This document shows, piece after piece, positions 31,999 through 40,832 of a stretch of 64,000 nt of DNA. Source of the stretch: Streptomyces sp. 71268 (GTDB taxonomy: Bacteria; Actinomycetota; Actinomycetes; Streptomycetales; Streptomycetaceae). The stretch covers positions 518,501 through 582,500 of the forward strand of contig NZ_CP114200.1 of assembly GCF_029392895.1 (NCBI RefSeq), in the 5' to 3' direction. The notes below the pieces were generated by a model. The model saw only the letters and a program-made list of their open reading frames with translations. It was not told where the DNA came from and made no database searches. Within the stretch, counting starts at the first letter, position 1. Each line of letters opens with the position of its first letter. Position numbers and translations under genes: made by a program.

Positions 31999-33078
31999 CT
32001 AAGCGGTCTGCGAGCCCTCGGACAACTCCGTATCGCCCTCCGGAACGGACCCCGCGCACGCCCGCCCGCCGTCGCCGCCCGCGAGCCGGCCCGCAGGCTC
32101 TGTCGCGCCCTCCGCACCGTCCGCGACGGCAGGCGACGAGCCCGCGACCGGCGTCGCGGGAGCGCGCCGGGGCGCCGAGGTCTGCGCGATGAAGGCGCCG
32201 CTGAGCACCACCAGGCCGCCGAGCACCTGCGGCGCCGAGAGCCGCTCGCCCAGCAGCACCCAGGCCAGCACGGTCGCGACCACGGCTTCGAGGCACGCGA
32301 CGACGCCCGCCACCGGAGGTGACAGGTGTCGTACGGCCAGGACGCCGGTCAGGTAGGCGACGACCGTACTCACCACCACGACCCAGACCAGGAGGAGCGC
32401 GGCCGGAACGCGCGTGCCATCCAGGTCCGCCCGCCCGCCGAGCACCGACCAGTCCATCCCCCAGGGCCGGGCGATCACGGTGAGCACGAGCGTCCCGATC
32501 AGCAGCCCGTACGCGACCACGCCCAGCGGATCGACCGGCTCCGCGTCGTCGCCGCCATGGTCGGAGAGCAGGAAGTAGCCGACCTGACAGCAAGCGGCGC
32601 CGAGACCCAGGAGCAGCCCGATGGCGTCGAAGCTCAGCCCGGCCCAGAGTTCGACCACGCAGGCCAGCCCGCCGACGGCCAACGCGACGCCGACGGCGGC
32701 GGCGCGACTGACCGGGCGGCGCTGCACGAAGCGCACCCAGCCGAGCAGCAGCGCGGGCCCGAGGTACTCGATGAGCAGGGCGACCCCCACCGGGATGCGG
32801 GAGATCGCCGCGAAGTAACACGCCTGCACGCCGGCGACCGCGAGCAGACCGAAGCCGACGAGCAGCGCCGGGCGCCGCACCAGCAGGGAGCGGTGGTGCC
32901 AGGCCACCGGCAGGAGCAGCAGGGCCGCGCCCGCCGCACGCAGCCAGGTCACCTGGAGCGGGTCGAGCCCCGCCTCGATGAGCGGCTTCGCGGCGACGCC
33001 GGAACTGCCGAAGGTGAGCGCCGACGCCAGCGCGAGCCCGAGCCCCGCGCCGCGCCCCTGAGACACGTGCATCGGCAC
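31999..33078 (-). CDS. EamA-family permease
   Basis: 359 residues. Ten hydrophobic segments are readable from GLGLALASALTFGSSGVAAKPLIEAG to GGLVVLSGAFIAQTSAP. A hydrophilic C-terminal tail of about 50 residues (rich in A, G, E) follows the last helix. The start is GTG 33078, with ATG 33072 as an alternative, and no Shine-Dalgarno is seen. It lies 6 nt after the stop of the Clp-N protein gene, so the two are one unit. The substrate is unknown. Confidence 0.88.
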   Translation of the reverse strand: MPMHVSQGRGAGLGLALASALTFGSSGVAAKPLIEAGLDPLQVTWLRAAGAALLLLPVAWHHRSLLVRRPALLVGFGLLAVAGVQACYFAAISRIPVGVALLIEYLGPALLLGWVRFVQRRPVSRAAAVGVALAVGGLACVVELWAGLSFDAIGLLLGLGAACCQVGYFLLSDHGGDDAEPVDPLGVVAYGLLIGTLVLTVIARPWGMDWSVLGGRADLDGTRVPAALLLVWVVVVSTVVAYLTGVLAVRHLSPPVAGVVACLEAVVATVLAWVLLGERLSAPQVLGGLVVLSGAFIAQTSAPRRAPATPVAGSSPAVADGAEGATEPAGRLAGGDGGRACAGSVPEGDTELSEGSQTA

Positions 33079-33084
33079 ATCATG

Positions 33085-33738
33085 TCAGCCCGCGTCAGGA
33101 CCGTCACGCGGTTCACTGCTGGCGGCCTCCATGGTCAGCCGGGCCGATTCCGCGGCCACCCGCAGCGCCAGCGCGTCCAGGTCCACGCCGGCCCCGAGCA
33201 GCACCTCCACCGCGCGGCACTCGCGGTCGTCGGTGAGCGCGACGAAGAGGTCGAACCCCTGGGCCTGCGCGGCGCCGCGCGCCGCGGCCCGCTCGTCCGC
33301 CCGCGCCACGGCCGCCGCGACGGCCGGCGACCACGCGGCACGCCCCGCGTGGACCACTGGCACGGCACCGGAGTCCTCCACGGTGCCGTGCCAGTTGAGG
33401 CCGTAACCGATGGTGCGCTGCGCCAGATAGCTCAGCACCCGCGCCACCTGCGGTGGGCCGCCCTCGAAGGCCGCCGTCGCGCGCGGGACGGTCTCCAAGA
33501 CGGTGTGCAGCAGGTGCGCGGTGTCGATGTGTCGATCACCGTCGCGATAGGCACGCCGGCGGGCCGCGGCGACCACCGCCGCGAGCTCGTCGCTGAGGGC
33601 GACGGCAAGGCTGTCGGCGTCCGTGGCAGCGGCATCGACACCGCCCGCGCCGGCCGGGCCGACGGCGCCGAGGGCCGCACGGAGGCCGCCGGAAGCAACC
33701 GATCCCGCCTGGCCAGGAAGGGGAGTACGATTTTGCAC
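33085..33738 (-). CDS. Stand-alone Clp N-terminal domain protein
   Basis: 217 residues. Two Clp-N-like helical repeats are visible: RRRAYRDGDRHIDTAHLLHTVLETVP, and, further on, ARADERAAARGAAQAQGFDLFVALTDDRECRAVEVLLGAGVD. There is no AAA+ ATPase module, so it cannot act as an unfoldase. Small Clp-N proteins may be adaptors for ClpC/ClpX-type machines; this is inference. The first 45 residues are alanine/glycine-rich and may be extra. It starts at GTG 33738 and leads directly into an EamA gene. Confidence 0.8.
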   Translation of the reverse strand: MQNRTPLPGQAGSVASGGLRAALGAVGPAGAGGVDAAATDADSLAVALSDELAAVVAAARRRAYRDGDRHIDTAHLLHTVLETVPRATAAFEGGPPQVARVLSYLAQRTIGYGLNWHGTVEDSGAVPVVHAGRAAWSPAVAAAVARADERAAARGAAQAQGFDLFVALTDDRECRAVEVLLGAGVDLDALALRVAAESARLTMEAASSEPRDGPDAG

Positions 33739-34005
33739 CCTCTCACCACATCAGCCCTGGTAGCCCGAAGCATCCACGCAGGGGATCATTTGGCCATCCA
33801 ACGCTGGGTGGGCACGCGGCTCCTCGGCCTCCTCCTTGCGGATGAGATCCGTACGCTCACGCGGCCATGCCGCGAGCCGGCGTACGCCAGCCCCGCCGCA
33901 CGCACTCCGCCACGCGGGCTCGCGCGGCCGCACCCCACCGCGCGAGCCGTCATCGGCCGATGACGCCACGGCCCCGGCCGCCGCACCACCCCAATCGGCG
34001 GCGGC

Positions 34006-34614
34006 TCAGTCCTCGTCGGCGAGGATCAGGTACAGCTTCTTCCGCGCGTCGCCGACGACGGCGAGCGCCTTGTCCCGCTGCTCCTTGGTGCCGGTCTTCC
34101 AGACCTGGGCCAGCGCCTCCATCACGCCGACGCCGGCCTGCCGGATCTCCTGCGCCGCCTCCCAGTCCACGCCGCGCCCCGCTTCCTCCCACGGAGCCCG
34201 CGGCCCGGCCTCGGCCTCGGTACGGCCCTCCTCGGTCAGCGTGAACAGCTTCTTGCCGCCTTCGCTGACGCTGCTGATCAGCCCCTCGTCCTCCAGGAGT
34301 TGGAGCGTGGGGTAGACCGAACCGGGGCTGGGGCGCCAGGCGCCGCCGCTGCGCTCGCCGATCTCCTGGATCATCTCGTAGCCGTGCATCGGACGGTCGC
34401 GCAACAGCGCCAGGATCGACGCCCGTACGTCGCCGCGCCGCGCCCTCCCCCGCGGCCCGCCACGCCCCCGACCACCGAACGGCGGCCCGCCGAAGGGCGG
34501 CCCGAACGCCCCGAAGGCGGCCCGCCGCCCCTCGCCCTCTCCCCAGTCGTGCCCGGCCCCACGCTGCCCGCGCCCGTGCCCATGGCCGTGCCCGAATCCG
34601 AATCCGTGTCCCAT
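34006..34614 (-). CDS. PadR-family transcriptional regulator
   Basis: 202 residues. The PadR winged helix is at about 60-135 (RASILALLRDRPMHGYEMIQEI, then SPGSVYPTLQLLEDEGLI). The C-terminal helix is for dimerisation. The N-terminus is unusual: about 25 residues rich in glycine and histidine, with alternating GH pairs that could bind metal. AAGGAG is 7 nt before the ATG. Two palindromes upstream (34675-34712) are candidate operators for self-control. No exporter gene lies beside it in the same direction. Confidence 0.92.
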   Translation of the reverse strand: MGHGFGFGHGHGHGRGQRGAGHDWGEGEGRRAAFGAFGPPFGGPPFGGRGRGGPRGRARRGDVRASILALLRDRPMHGYEMIQEIGERSGGAWRPSPGSVYPTLQLLEDEGLISSVSEGGKKLFTLTEEGRTEAEAGPRAPWEEAGRGVDWEAAQEIRQAGVGVMEALAQVWKTGTKEQRDKALAVVGDARKKLYLILADED

Positions 34615-34674
34615 GATCTTGCTCCTTCTGTTCGCGTCTGACGTTCACTCCCTGTCACGACCGAAGCCAGCACT

Positions 34675-34712
34675 ACATCGTCAATCGATCGCGATGTCTC
34701 AACGATATATCG
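34675..34712 (-). promoter_or_regulatory. Candidate PadR operators
   Basis: ACATCG (34675-34680) and CGATGT (34692-34697) form a perfect inverted repeat with an 11-bp spacer. CGATATATCG (34703-34712) is a perfect 10-bp palindrome that may include a -10 box. PadR proteins usually bind ATGT/ACAT-type repeats near their own promoters. Confidence 0.55.
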
Positions 34713-34872
34713 GAACCGATCGACCGACAAGACCCTTCCCCCGACGAACCGTGTTCTGCCTCGCCGGACCCTGACCGATCTCACCGAAGTGCGACGACCG
34801 TCCTGTTCGTCTCGTCGAAGCCTGATCACCGCCAGGGTCGCCTCGTGGATCAGGCCGCGTACCCTCGGCCGC

Positions 34873-35286
34873 GTGCCTCGTCATGCGAAGAAGCCCCGCC
34901 GACTGGTCGCCGACGGACGCGTGTACATGTGGACGATGCGTCACAGCCACCGAAGGGACGACGACGGCCGGCCCGTGGACTGCCGCCACGTCCTCACCCT
35001 GTCCCCACAGCCGGCCGGCAGCGGCGGCCCGCTGCGCATTGCCTTCGCCGACGGCCCCGGCCGGTACATCCCGGGCGGGGCTCCCTTCGGCTCCGGGGAC
35101 GTGGGCTTCACCCGAGGGTCAGACCTGAACCTGCACGAGCCCGGCGCCGTCCGAGCCCTGCTCGACGTGGCGCTGGCCCGCGGGTGGCAGCCGGAGGAGC
35201 GGCCGGTGGTGGAGGTCGACGGCTGGTCCCTGCTGGAGGCGGCGGCCACCGCGCGAGCCAGGGGCGCCGGGCCCGAGGGCCCATAG
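34873..35286 (+). CDS. Conserved hypothetical protein
   Basis: 137 residues from GTG 34873. It opens PRHAKKPRRLVADGRVYMWTMRH, followed by VLTLSPQPAGSGGPLRIAFADGPGRYIPGG and a C-terminal helix (AVRALLDVALARGWQPEERP). Codon third positions are strongly GC-biased, which supports coding. I recall similar short proteins in Streptomyces genomes, all without a function. No signal peptide or membrane segment is seen. The start lacks a Shine-Dalgarno. Confidence 0.75.
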   Translation: MPRHAKKPRRLVADGRVYMWTMRHSHRRDDDGRPVDCRHVLTLSPQPAGSGGPLRIAFADGPGRYIPGGAPFGSGDVGFTRGSDLNLHEPGAVRALLDVALARGWQPEERPVVEVDGWSLLEAAATARARGAGPEGP

Positions 35287-35428
35287 GAGTGGCTCCTTTC
35301 GTCTGACTTCACCGACCCTCAGACGAGCCCACCGCGGGCCTGCGCCGACGATACGTACTGGTCAGGCCAGTTCACCGCGTACGTCCGCTCCTTGGTCGGC
35401 CTCGTCCGTGATGTGCCGCTTGGGCCCG

Positions 35429-36238
35429 TCACGCCTTGGCGGCGAGTGGCCGCCACCTGTTCCAGGTGTCGAGGCGCTTCCGGTAGGCGGCTTCGACGAC
35501 GGGATAGGGGTACGTGCCGAGGAAGAGCCGCAGGGGAGGTTCGTCCGTGTCGACCAGTTCGAGGATGACGTCGGCGGTGGCCCGCGGGTCCCGCGGTGCG
35601 CGGGCGGTGGCGCCGGCCCGGCGTGCCGCGCGGACCGGCTCGTAGGCGGCGATGGGTTCGGTGTGCACCGCGGAGGAGCCTGACCAGTCGGTGCCGTAGG
35701 GGCCGGGTTCGACGATCGTGACGTGGATGCCGAGCGGGCCGACCTCCTGCGCCAGTGCCTCGCTCATCCCCTCCAGCGCCCACTTCGAGGCGTTGTACAG
35801 CCCGAGGGTGGGGAAGGCGGCGAGGCCGCCCAGGCTCGACACCTGCACGATGTGTCCACTGCCCCGTGCCCGCAGACACGGAAGGGCCGCCTGCGTCACC
35901 CACAGGGGGCCCAGCAGGTTGGTGTCCAGCTGGGCGCGGGCTTGCTCCTCGGTGGCCTCCTCGATCATGCCGAAGAGGCCGTAGCCCGCGTTGTTGACGA
36001 CCACGTCCAGGTGGCCGAAGGCTTCGGCGGCCTGCCGTACGGCAGCGGTGACGGCGGCCCGGTCGGTGACGTCGAGCACCAGCGGGAGCACCCTTTCTCC
36101 GTACGCGTCGGTCAACGGCTTCAGGGCCACGGGATGGCGCGCCGTGGCGGCAACGCGGTCGCCACGCGATAGGGCGGCTTCGGCCCAGATCCGGCCGAAG
36201 CCACGGGACGCGCCGGTGATGAACCAGGTCTTCTCCAT
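35429..36238 (-). CDS. SDR-family oxidoreductase
   Basis: 269 residues. The cofactor motif is TGASRGFG (about 8-15), then NNAG, catalytic S in VSSLGG and YNASK. The C-terminal part (RKRLDTWNRWRPLA) is typical of the subgroup related to retinol-dehydrogenase-like SDRs. A GAGGG sequence is just upstream of the ATG at 36236-36238. It is divergent from an XRE/MmyB regulator with 63 bp between, a very common pairing in Streptomyces. The substrate is unknown. Confidence 0.92.
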   Translation of the reverse strand: MEKTWFITGASRGFGRIWAEAALSRGDRVAATARHPVALKPLTDAYGERVLPLVLDVTDRAAVTAAVRQAAEAFGHLDVVVNNAGYGLFGMIEEATEEQARAQLDTNLLGPLWVTQAALPCLRARGSGHIVQVSSLGGLAAFPTLGLYNASKWALEGMSEALAQEVGPLGIHVTIVEPGPYGTDWSGSSAVHTEPIAAYEPVRAARRAGATARAPRDPRATADVILELVDTDEPPLRLFLGTYPYPVVEAAYRKRLDTWNRWRPLAAKA

Positions 36239-36301
36239 GCCCTCGACCCTGCTTCCTCCGTCGGAGCGGAGCCAGCACCCCCGGAGGGTTACCCTTCGGC
36301 C

Positions 36302-37096
36302 ATGGCCGCCGACAACGCGCTCGGAGAGTTCCTCAAGGCCCGGCGGGGGCGGGTTCCGCCCGCGCACGCGGACCGGTCCGCCCACGGCCGGCGCCGGGTC
36401 GCGGGGCTGCGCCGGGACGAGTTGGCCCGCCTTGCCGGGATCAGCGAGCCGTATCTGACCCGGCTGGAACAGGGCGTCGACCGGCACCCGTCACCGCAGG
36501 TGTTGCGGGCGCTCGTACGGGCGCTGGAGCTGGACACCGACGCCTCGGCGCACCTGTTCGTGCTCGCCGACCCGGAACCCGTACGGCCCTCGGAGACCGA
36601 AGTCACGCCCGGCGTGCGCCAGTTGCTCGACACATGGGCGGGCAGTCCCGCGTTCGTTCGCAACCGGCGGTTCGACGTTCTGGCCGCGAACAGATGGGCC
36701 CGCGCGCTCGCCCCGCTGTACGAGCCCGGACACAACCTGGCCCGGGAGATGTTCCTCGACCCCACGGCCCGCCGGCTGTTCCCGGGCTGGCCGGAGGTCG
36801 CCGCACAGACCGCCGCGGCCCTCCGCGCCGAGGCCGACCCGCGTGACCCGAGGACCGTGCGGCTCGTGACCGAACTGGAGGCGGACGACGACTTCCGCGA
36901 CCTCTGGGCCCGCAACGACGCCCGGCCCGCCCGCGACGAGCTCAAACGGTTCACACATCCGGTTGCCGGGGAACTCGCCCTTCGCCGGCAGGCCCTCACC
37001 GTCGGCGGCGCGGAGCAACAAGTGGTCATCGTCTACCTGGCCGCACCCGGAAGCCCCTCCGAGACCGCCCTGGCCACCCTCGCTCGACTTCCCTGA
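36302..37096 (+). CDS. XRE-family regulator with MmyB-like ligand domain
   Basis: 264 residues. The helix-turn-helix is at about 10-80 (LGEFLKARRGRVPP, then AGLRRDELARLAGISEPYLTRLEQG). The C-terminal MmyB-like PAS-type domain has NRRFDVLAANRWARALAP, then NLAREMFLDPTARRLFPGW and the final HPVAGELALRRQALTVGG. This subgroup binds fatty-acid-like ligands in the one solved family member. It is almost always divergent from an SDR, as here, and probably represses it. ATG 36302 has a weak GGAGG further upstream. Confidence 0.92.
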   Translation: MAADNALGEFLKARRGRVPPAHADRSAHGRRRVAGLRRDELARLAGISEPYLTRLEQGVDRHPSPQVLRALVRALELDTDASAHLFVLADPEPVRPSETEVTPGVRQLLDTWAGSPAFVRNRRFDVLAANRWARALAPLYEPGHNLAREMFLDPTARRLFPGWPEVAAQTAAALRAEADPRDPRTVRLVTELEADDDFRDLWARNDARPARDELKRFTHPVAGELALRRQALTVGGAEQQVVIVYLAAPGSPSETALATLARLP

Positions 37097-37185
37097 CGCC
37101 CGGCAGGGGTTCCCGATCACCAGCGTCGCAAGCGCGTCCACGCGCCGGCGGTGCCATCGCAGGGGCAGGCGGTGATGGGCTTGCC

Positions 37186-37573
37186 CGAGCTGTCTGGTCA
37201 GGAGAGCTGCCTTGGCGGTGGGTTCGTCGACTATGCGTGCGGTGCAACTGAGCTGTACAGCCGCGTAGAAGGTGGTGGGAACGCCGTGTTCGGGCGGTAG
37301 GTCCGCGTCGGCCAGCCAGGGGCCTGGTACGAAGACGTAGTCGTCCGCGACGCTGAGCAACACCTCCGGGCACGCCTCGATCGCTGACCAGATCGGGTGG
37401 GGTCGGGCCAGGTGCAGCAGGGCCTCCCGGCGTTGTTCGTCGTAGGCGAAGTGCGTGGGCTGCACGAGCGGCGGCGCGCCGGGCGGGCCGTTCACCGCGA
37501 GGTGGCCGAAGCCGTGACGGGCCAACCCTTCCTGCACCAACCCGTGAGGCGGGCCGACCGAGTACAGGGTCAC
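37186..37573 (-). pseudogene. Partial inverted copy of the PaiB-family gene
   Basis: From about 37528 down to 37186 the minus strand is nearly identical, base by base, to 30092-30433. The translation covers ARHGFGHLAVNGPPGAPP through AALLTRQL with a handful of changes. The N-terminal 16 residues are replaced by unrelated sequence (VTLYSVGPPHGLVQEG from GTG 37573). The C-terminal FMN-binding third is missing; the frame simply runs on antisense to the XRE gene. It is a remnant of a duplication or of a second paiB gene. Confidence 0.85.
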
Positions 37574-37680
37574 GGTGTGATGTTGCCACCGTCCTCAGCC
37601 ATTTTGACCTCTCTGTGGAGGCCCCACTCGTCGAGGCCGGAGTAAATCCAGGCGGTGCGAGCCCTGGGGAAGGAGAAACA

Positions 37681-38298
37681 CTAGGCCTCCCCGGAATAGA
37701 TCGCCACCAATGAGTCAGTCCCCCGCCACCAGGTGTCCGTCAGGCCCATCACCTCTGGCACCGGCTCGTATGCGTCCAACTTGATGCGGTCGACGTCATC
37801 ACCGGTGACCTTGGTGATCTGCTTGGCCCACATGAATGCGTGGTGGCTCAACGCGAGCGACTCCACCCATCCCTCAACGGTCGCATGAAGGGGAGTCCAG
37901 CGATCTGCGTGGATACCGAACTCTCCAGCTGGCCCGATCATGAAGGAGAAAGGCACTGCCGTCCGCTGCGTGCCTGCCTCGAACCACCACACCTCAGACA
38001 TTGTCCCTGTCGGCGAATCAGCGTCGAAGCACTTGGGGCCACCGTCGTACTGGGCTGCGGGCGGCAGGAGCAGACCGCCCCATCGCTCCTGAAAGGCCGC
38101 CATCCGGTCGATCACGGAAGCAGGCACTTCCCGGTCAAGCCACCACTGCCTGTGCTGTTCGAGTTGCTTGGCATCGACCTTGATGCCGTGCGTACCGACA
38201 AACGACCGAGCTCTTCGAGTCAGCCCGTCGGGCAAGTCATTGACGAGGTGAAGATTCACGGCGAGGACGCTACCGGTGGAACTCTGCGCCAGCCTCAC
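37681..38298 (-). CDS. Hypothetical protein, possibly foreign
   Basis: 205 residues from GTG 38298; later in-frame starts are possible. Segments such as LHLVNDLPDGLTRRARSFVGTHG, WWLDREVPASVIDRMAAFQERWGG and GIHADRWTPLHATVEGWVESLALSHHAF look like a folded protein, with many tryptophans. No family is recognised. GC content is visibly lower than in genes on either side, and the gene lies between a PaiB fragment and an integrase stump. It probably came in with a mobile element. Confidence 0.6.
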   Translation of the reverse strand: MRLAQSSTGSVLAVNLHLVNDLPDGLTRRARSFVGTHGIKVDAKQLEQHRQWWLDREVPASVIDRMAAFQERWGGLLLPPAAQYDGGPKCFDADSPTGTMSEVWWFEAGTQRTAVPFSFMIGPAGEFGIHADRWTPLHATVEGWVESLALSHHAFMWAKQITKVTGDDVDRIKLDAYEPVPEVMGLTDTWWRGTDSLVAIYSGEA

Positions 38299-38641
38299 AG
38301 CTTCCGTAGCTCAGCCGCCGTCCTGCTCGTGGAGCACTGGCAACCCGAGCGAGACGCCCGCTGCGCTGAGAGCGGCGGGCCTGCTCGCGCTTGCTGCGCG
38401 GGAAGATGAGGATGAGGGCGAGCCCTTTGGTCTCACTCGCCAGTCCTCTCCGACAGCGCGTTTGCGGCCCGCGAGGACCTCCGCCAGTTCACCGAGGCGG
38501 AGCAGCGTTTTCGGGTTGGCGCTGAGCATCGAGCAGCGGATGTCCCGTTGACCGAACTAACTGTGACGCATTCTGGGCCTCGCCCGAGATCAACGAACCG
38601 TAACTGCAAGGGGCTTCTGGCTCCGGACGGCGGTCATCTTC

Positions 38642-39148
38642 CGGGTTCGGGCCGGCCACGCCGCTCTGGACACGACCATGGGCTATGCCGCGATCTACTC
38701 GGAGGACGTGATCTCTCATCATCGGGCCTTCATCGCCCGCCGCAGAACCGAGCGGCCCAGCGAGGAGTACCGCGAGCTCACCGTCACCGAGTGGGACGAG
38801 TTCCTGGCCCACTTCGAGCTCCGCAAGGTCGCCCTGGGAACCTGTGGCCGCGACTACGCGACCCCTTGCCAGCATGGAAACGCCTGTGTCAGATGTCCCC
38901 TACTTCTCGTTGACCCGGCCCACATGCCTCGTCCGCAGGAGATCCACGCCAACCTCATCGACCGCCTCCAGGAGGCCCGCGACCAGGGCTGGCTCGGCGA
39001 GGTCGCCGCCATCGAGACCACCATGGCCGCCGCCGCGCAGAAGCTGGAGGAAATGCGCGACCGTGCAGCACAGCCCTCCACCGTTCATCTCGGCATGCCC
39101 GACTTTCGCCGCGATGCCGGGCGAAGCAGCGCCGAGTTCAAGGACTGA
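38642..39148 (+). pseudogene. C-terminal remnant of a tyrosine recombinase
   Basis: The frame reads GHAALDTTMGYAAIYSEDVI near its start. This is the end of a tyrosine recombinase, including the catalytic-tyrosine segment, and it continues with the cysteine-bearing tail seen in actinomycete integrases (GTCGRDYATPCQHGNACVRCPLL). The N-terminal SAM-like domain and the R...H-x-x-R part are missing. An ATG at 38678 would give 156 residues without activity. Lower GC suggests imported DNA. Confidence 0.8.
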
Positions 39149-39243
39149 TCTCCGACGGGAACTCGCTCTTCGGCTCGCGAAGGGCGGGCCGTTGCCGCTT
39201 GGCGAGACTCGAGACGATCAGGTCGAGCCGCTATCGTGCGACG

Positions 39244-39801
39244 GTGACCGGTTCTGCACAGCCTCCACTGCTCTTCCTCGATGTCGACGGACCCCTCATT
39301 CCCTTCGGAGCAACGTCGCAGCAATGCCCAAACGGCTATCCGACCTATCCGGTCCCAGAACCGCAGGGGGCCAGCGCGAACCCGTTGCTGGCCAGGATCA
39401 ATCCGGCGCACGGGCCCCGGCTGGCGGCGCTGCCGTGTGATCTGGTTTGGGCCACGACATGGATGGCGGATGCGAATGAACACATAGCTCCGCGGATCGG
39501 CCTGCCTCAGTTGGCGGTGGTGATTTGGCCGGAGTCGTCCGACCAAGAAGAGCAGGACGAGCGAGACGGACTGCACTGGAAGACCCGCGCCCTCGTCGAC
39601 TGGGCTGCCGGACGCTCATTCACGTGGGTCGACGACGAGATCACCGACACCGATCGCGCCTGGGTATCCGCGCACCATCCAGGACATGCTCTGCTCCATC
39701 GAGTCGACCCCCGCCTGGGCCTCACCGAATCGGACTTCGCCACCCTCGCCGACTGGTTGCGCAGGACTCACCAGGCACTCACGTCGCTCGGCGCGTCTTG
39801 A
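39244..39801 (+). CDS. HAD-like hydrolase domain protein
   Basis: 185 residues from GTG 39244. Motif I is LLFLDVDGPLIPF (D of DVDG is the nucleophile), a conserved lysine may be in LHWKTRALVDW, and the acid motif is FTWVDDEITDTDR. A WATTWMADAN segment in the middle matches the substrate-side loop of HAD proteins in nucleic-acid repair contexts. It probably acts as a small phosphatase with unknown substrate. No Shine-Dalgarno is seen. It follows the integrase stump and shares its lower GC. Confidence 0.8.
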   Translation: MTGSAQPPLLFLDVDGPLIPFGATSQQCPNGYPTYPVPEPQGASANPLLARINPAHGPRLAALPCDLVWATTWMADANEHIAPRIGLPQLAVVIWPESSDQEEQDERDGLHWKTRALVDWAAGRSFTWVDDEITDTDRAWVSAHHPGHALLHRVDPRLGLTESDFATLADWLRRTHQALTSLGAS

Positions 39802-40105
39802 GCCTTCCCAAGTCAGCCCGTCCGCGACACGCCGAAGCCCTCGAACTTCACAAGACTCTTCATCATCTTTGTGAGCGGGCCGGCGCTCGACGTTTCCGAG
39901 GGCTGCTTCAAGGTCAGCTCGGTTAAGCAAGTGTGTTCGTGGGCGTGGGACGTCCCGTAAGGCGGACGGCGAGCATGGGGCCGTCGACATCGCTTCTTGG
40001 CCCGCAGCCGATACTCCGGCCCATCACTCACCGCATACGGTCAGGACCCCCGACAGCGTCGCCCCCAGCCCTGGCGGCCGGCCGACCCTGTTTATGCTCA
40101 CGCCC
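39802..40105. other. Intergenic stretch between HAD and VOC genes
   Basis: About 300 bp with lower GC. I see no gene; a 72-codon minus-strand frame (39813-40031) has no Shine-Dalgarno or domain. The right end probably carries the VOC promoter: TATGCT sits 7 nt before ATG 40106. Confidence 0.4.
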
Positions 40106-40459
40106 ATGGCACTCGAATGGGAACAGATCATCGTCGACTCCTCCGACCCCATCGCCCTCGGGCGCTGGTGGGCCGAGGCTCTCGGCTGGGTGGTGGTCGA
40201 CGAGTCCCAGGAGATCATCGAGATCCGGCCTGAGCCCGACCAGATGCCTGGTCTGCTCTTCGTGCCTGTCCCCGAGGGCAAGACGTCGAAGAACCGACTC
40301 CACCCCGACTTCCGCCCCGACGACCAGGAGGCCGAGGTCGCCCGGCTGCTCTCCCTCGGTGCCCAGCGCGCCGACACCGTACGGGACGAGCAGCACTGGG
40401 TGACCCTCCTGGACCCAGAGGGCAACGAATTCTGTGTCCTGGGTGAGCGGAAGAGCTGA
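40106..40459 (+). CDS. VOC-family (glyoxalase-like) protein
   Basis: 117 residues. The single-domain vicinal-oxygen-chelate fold is recognisable: QIIVDSSDPIALGRWWAEALGW, then GLLFVPVPEGKTSKNRLHPDFRP, then WVTLLDPEGNEFCVL with the end glutamate. Such proteins dimerise and may bind metal or sequester a drug; function is not assigned. I chose the ATG of MALEWEQ because homologues start there. A TATGCT box ends 7 nt upstream, consistent with a leaderless mRNA. An upstream ATG at 40094 lies inside that box. Confidence 0.88.
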   Translation: MALEWEQIIVDSSDPIALGRWWAEALGWVVVDESQEIIEIRPEPDQMPGLLFVPVPEGKTSKNRLHPDFRPDDQEAEVARLLSLGAQRADTVRDEQHWVTLLDPEGNEFCVLGERKS

Positions 40460-40832
40460 GTAGGGGCCGGGCAGCCGTTCGGAGCGTAGGCGCCGGACGG
40501 TTTGCTCGATCAGCCGCTCGACCGCGTGGCTTTCGTTGGCTGCTCAGAACAGTTGCGGGACAATCGGGAGCACGTGCGCGAGCGCCAGCGTCGGCCCCAA
40601 CCGTCCTTGCTCCGTCGAGAGGTGGCGCGGCCGCGAGAGGGGCCCGCGACCGGCGCGGGGCGTGGGCCCGGTGGCCCGGCGACGCGTACCCGCTTCCGAC
40701 GAGCTGTCCGCGCCGACGAGTCCGGCACGCCCCGCCCAGCGGCCGGTTGGCTCGCTTCGAGCAGAGCGTCCCCGTAACAACCAGCGGAAAACCGCTCGAC
40801 GGGCCGAGTCGGGCCCGTCATGATCCGCTCTC
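40460..40832. other. Intergenic stretch, no gene recognised
   Basis: About 370 bp. Open frames exist (for example 40502-40777, plus strand) but lack family motifs; that frame contains a short helical-looking piece (EQLRDNREHVRERQRR) that may be a gene fragment. No terminator or repeat stands out. Confidence 0.35.

Noticed and set aside
38311..38529. Minus-strand frame before the recombinase stump
   Set aside because: It has some coding-like residues but low-complexity serine runs and no recognised domain.
39813..40031. 72-codon minus-strand frame between HAD and VOC genes
   Set aside because: No start signal and no family; a possible gene fragment but not supportable.
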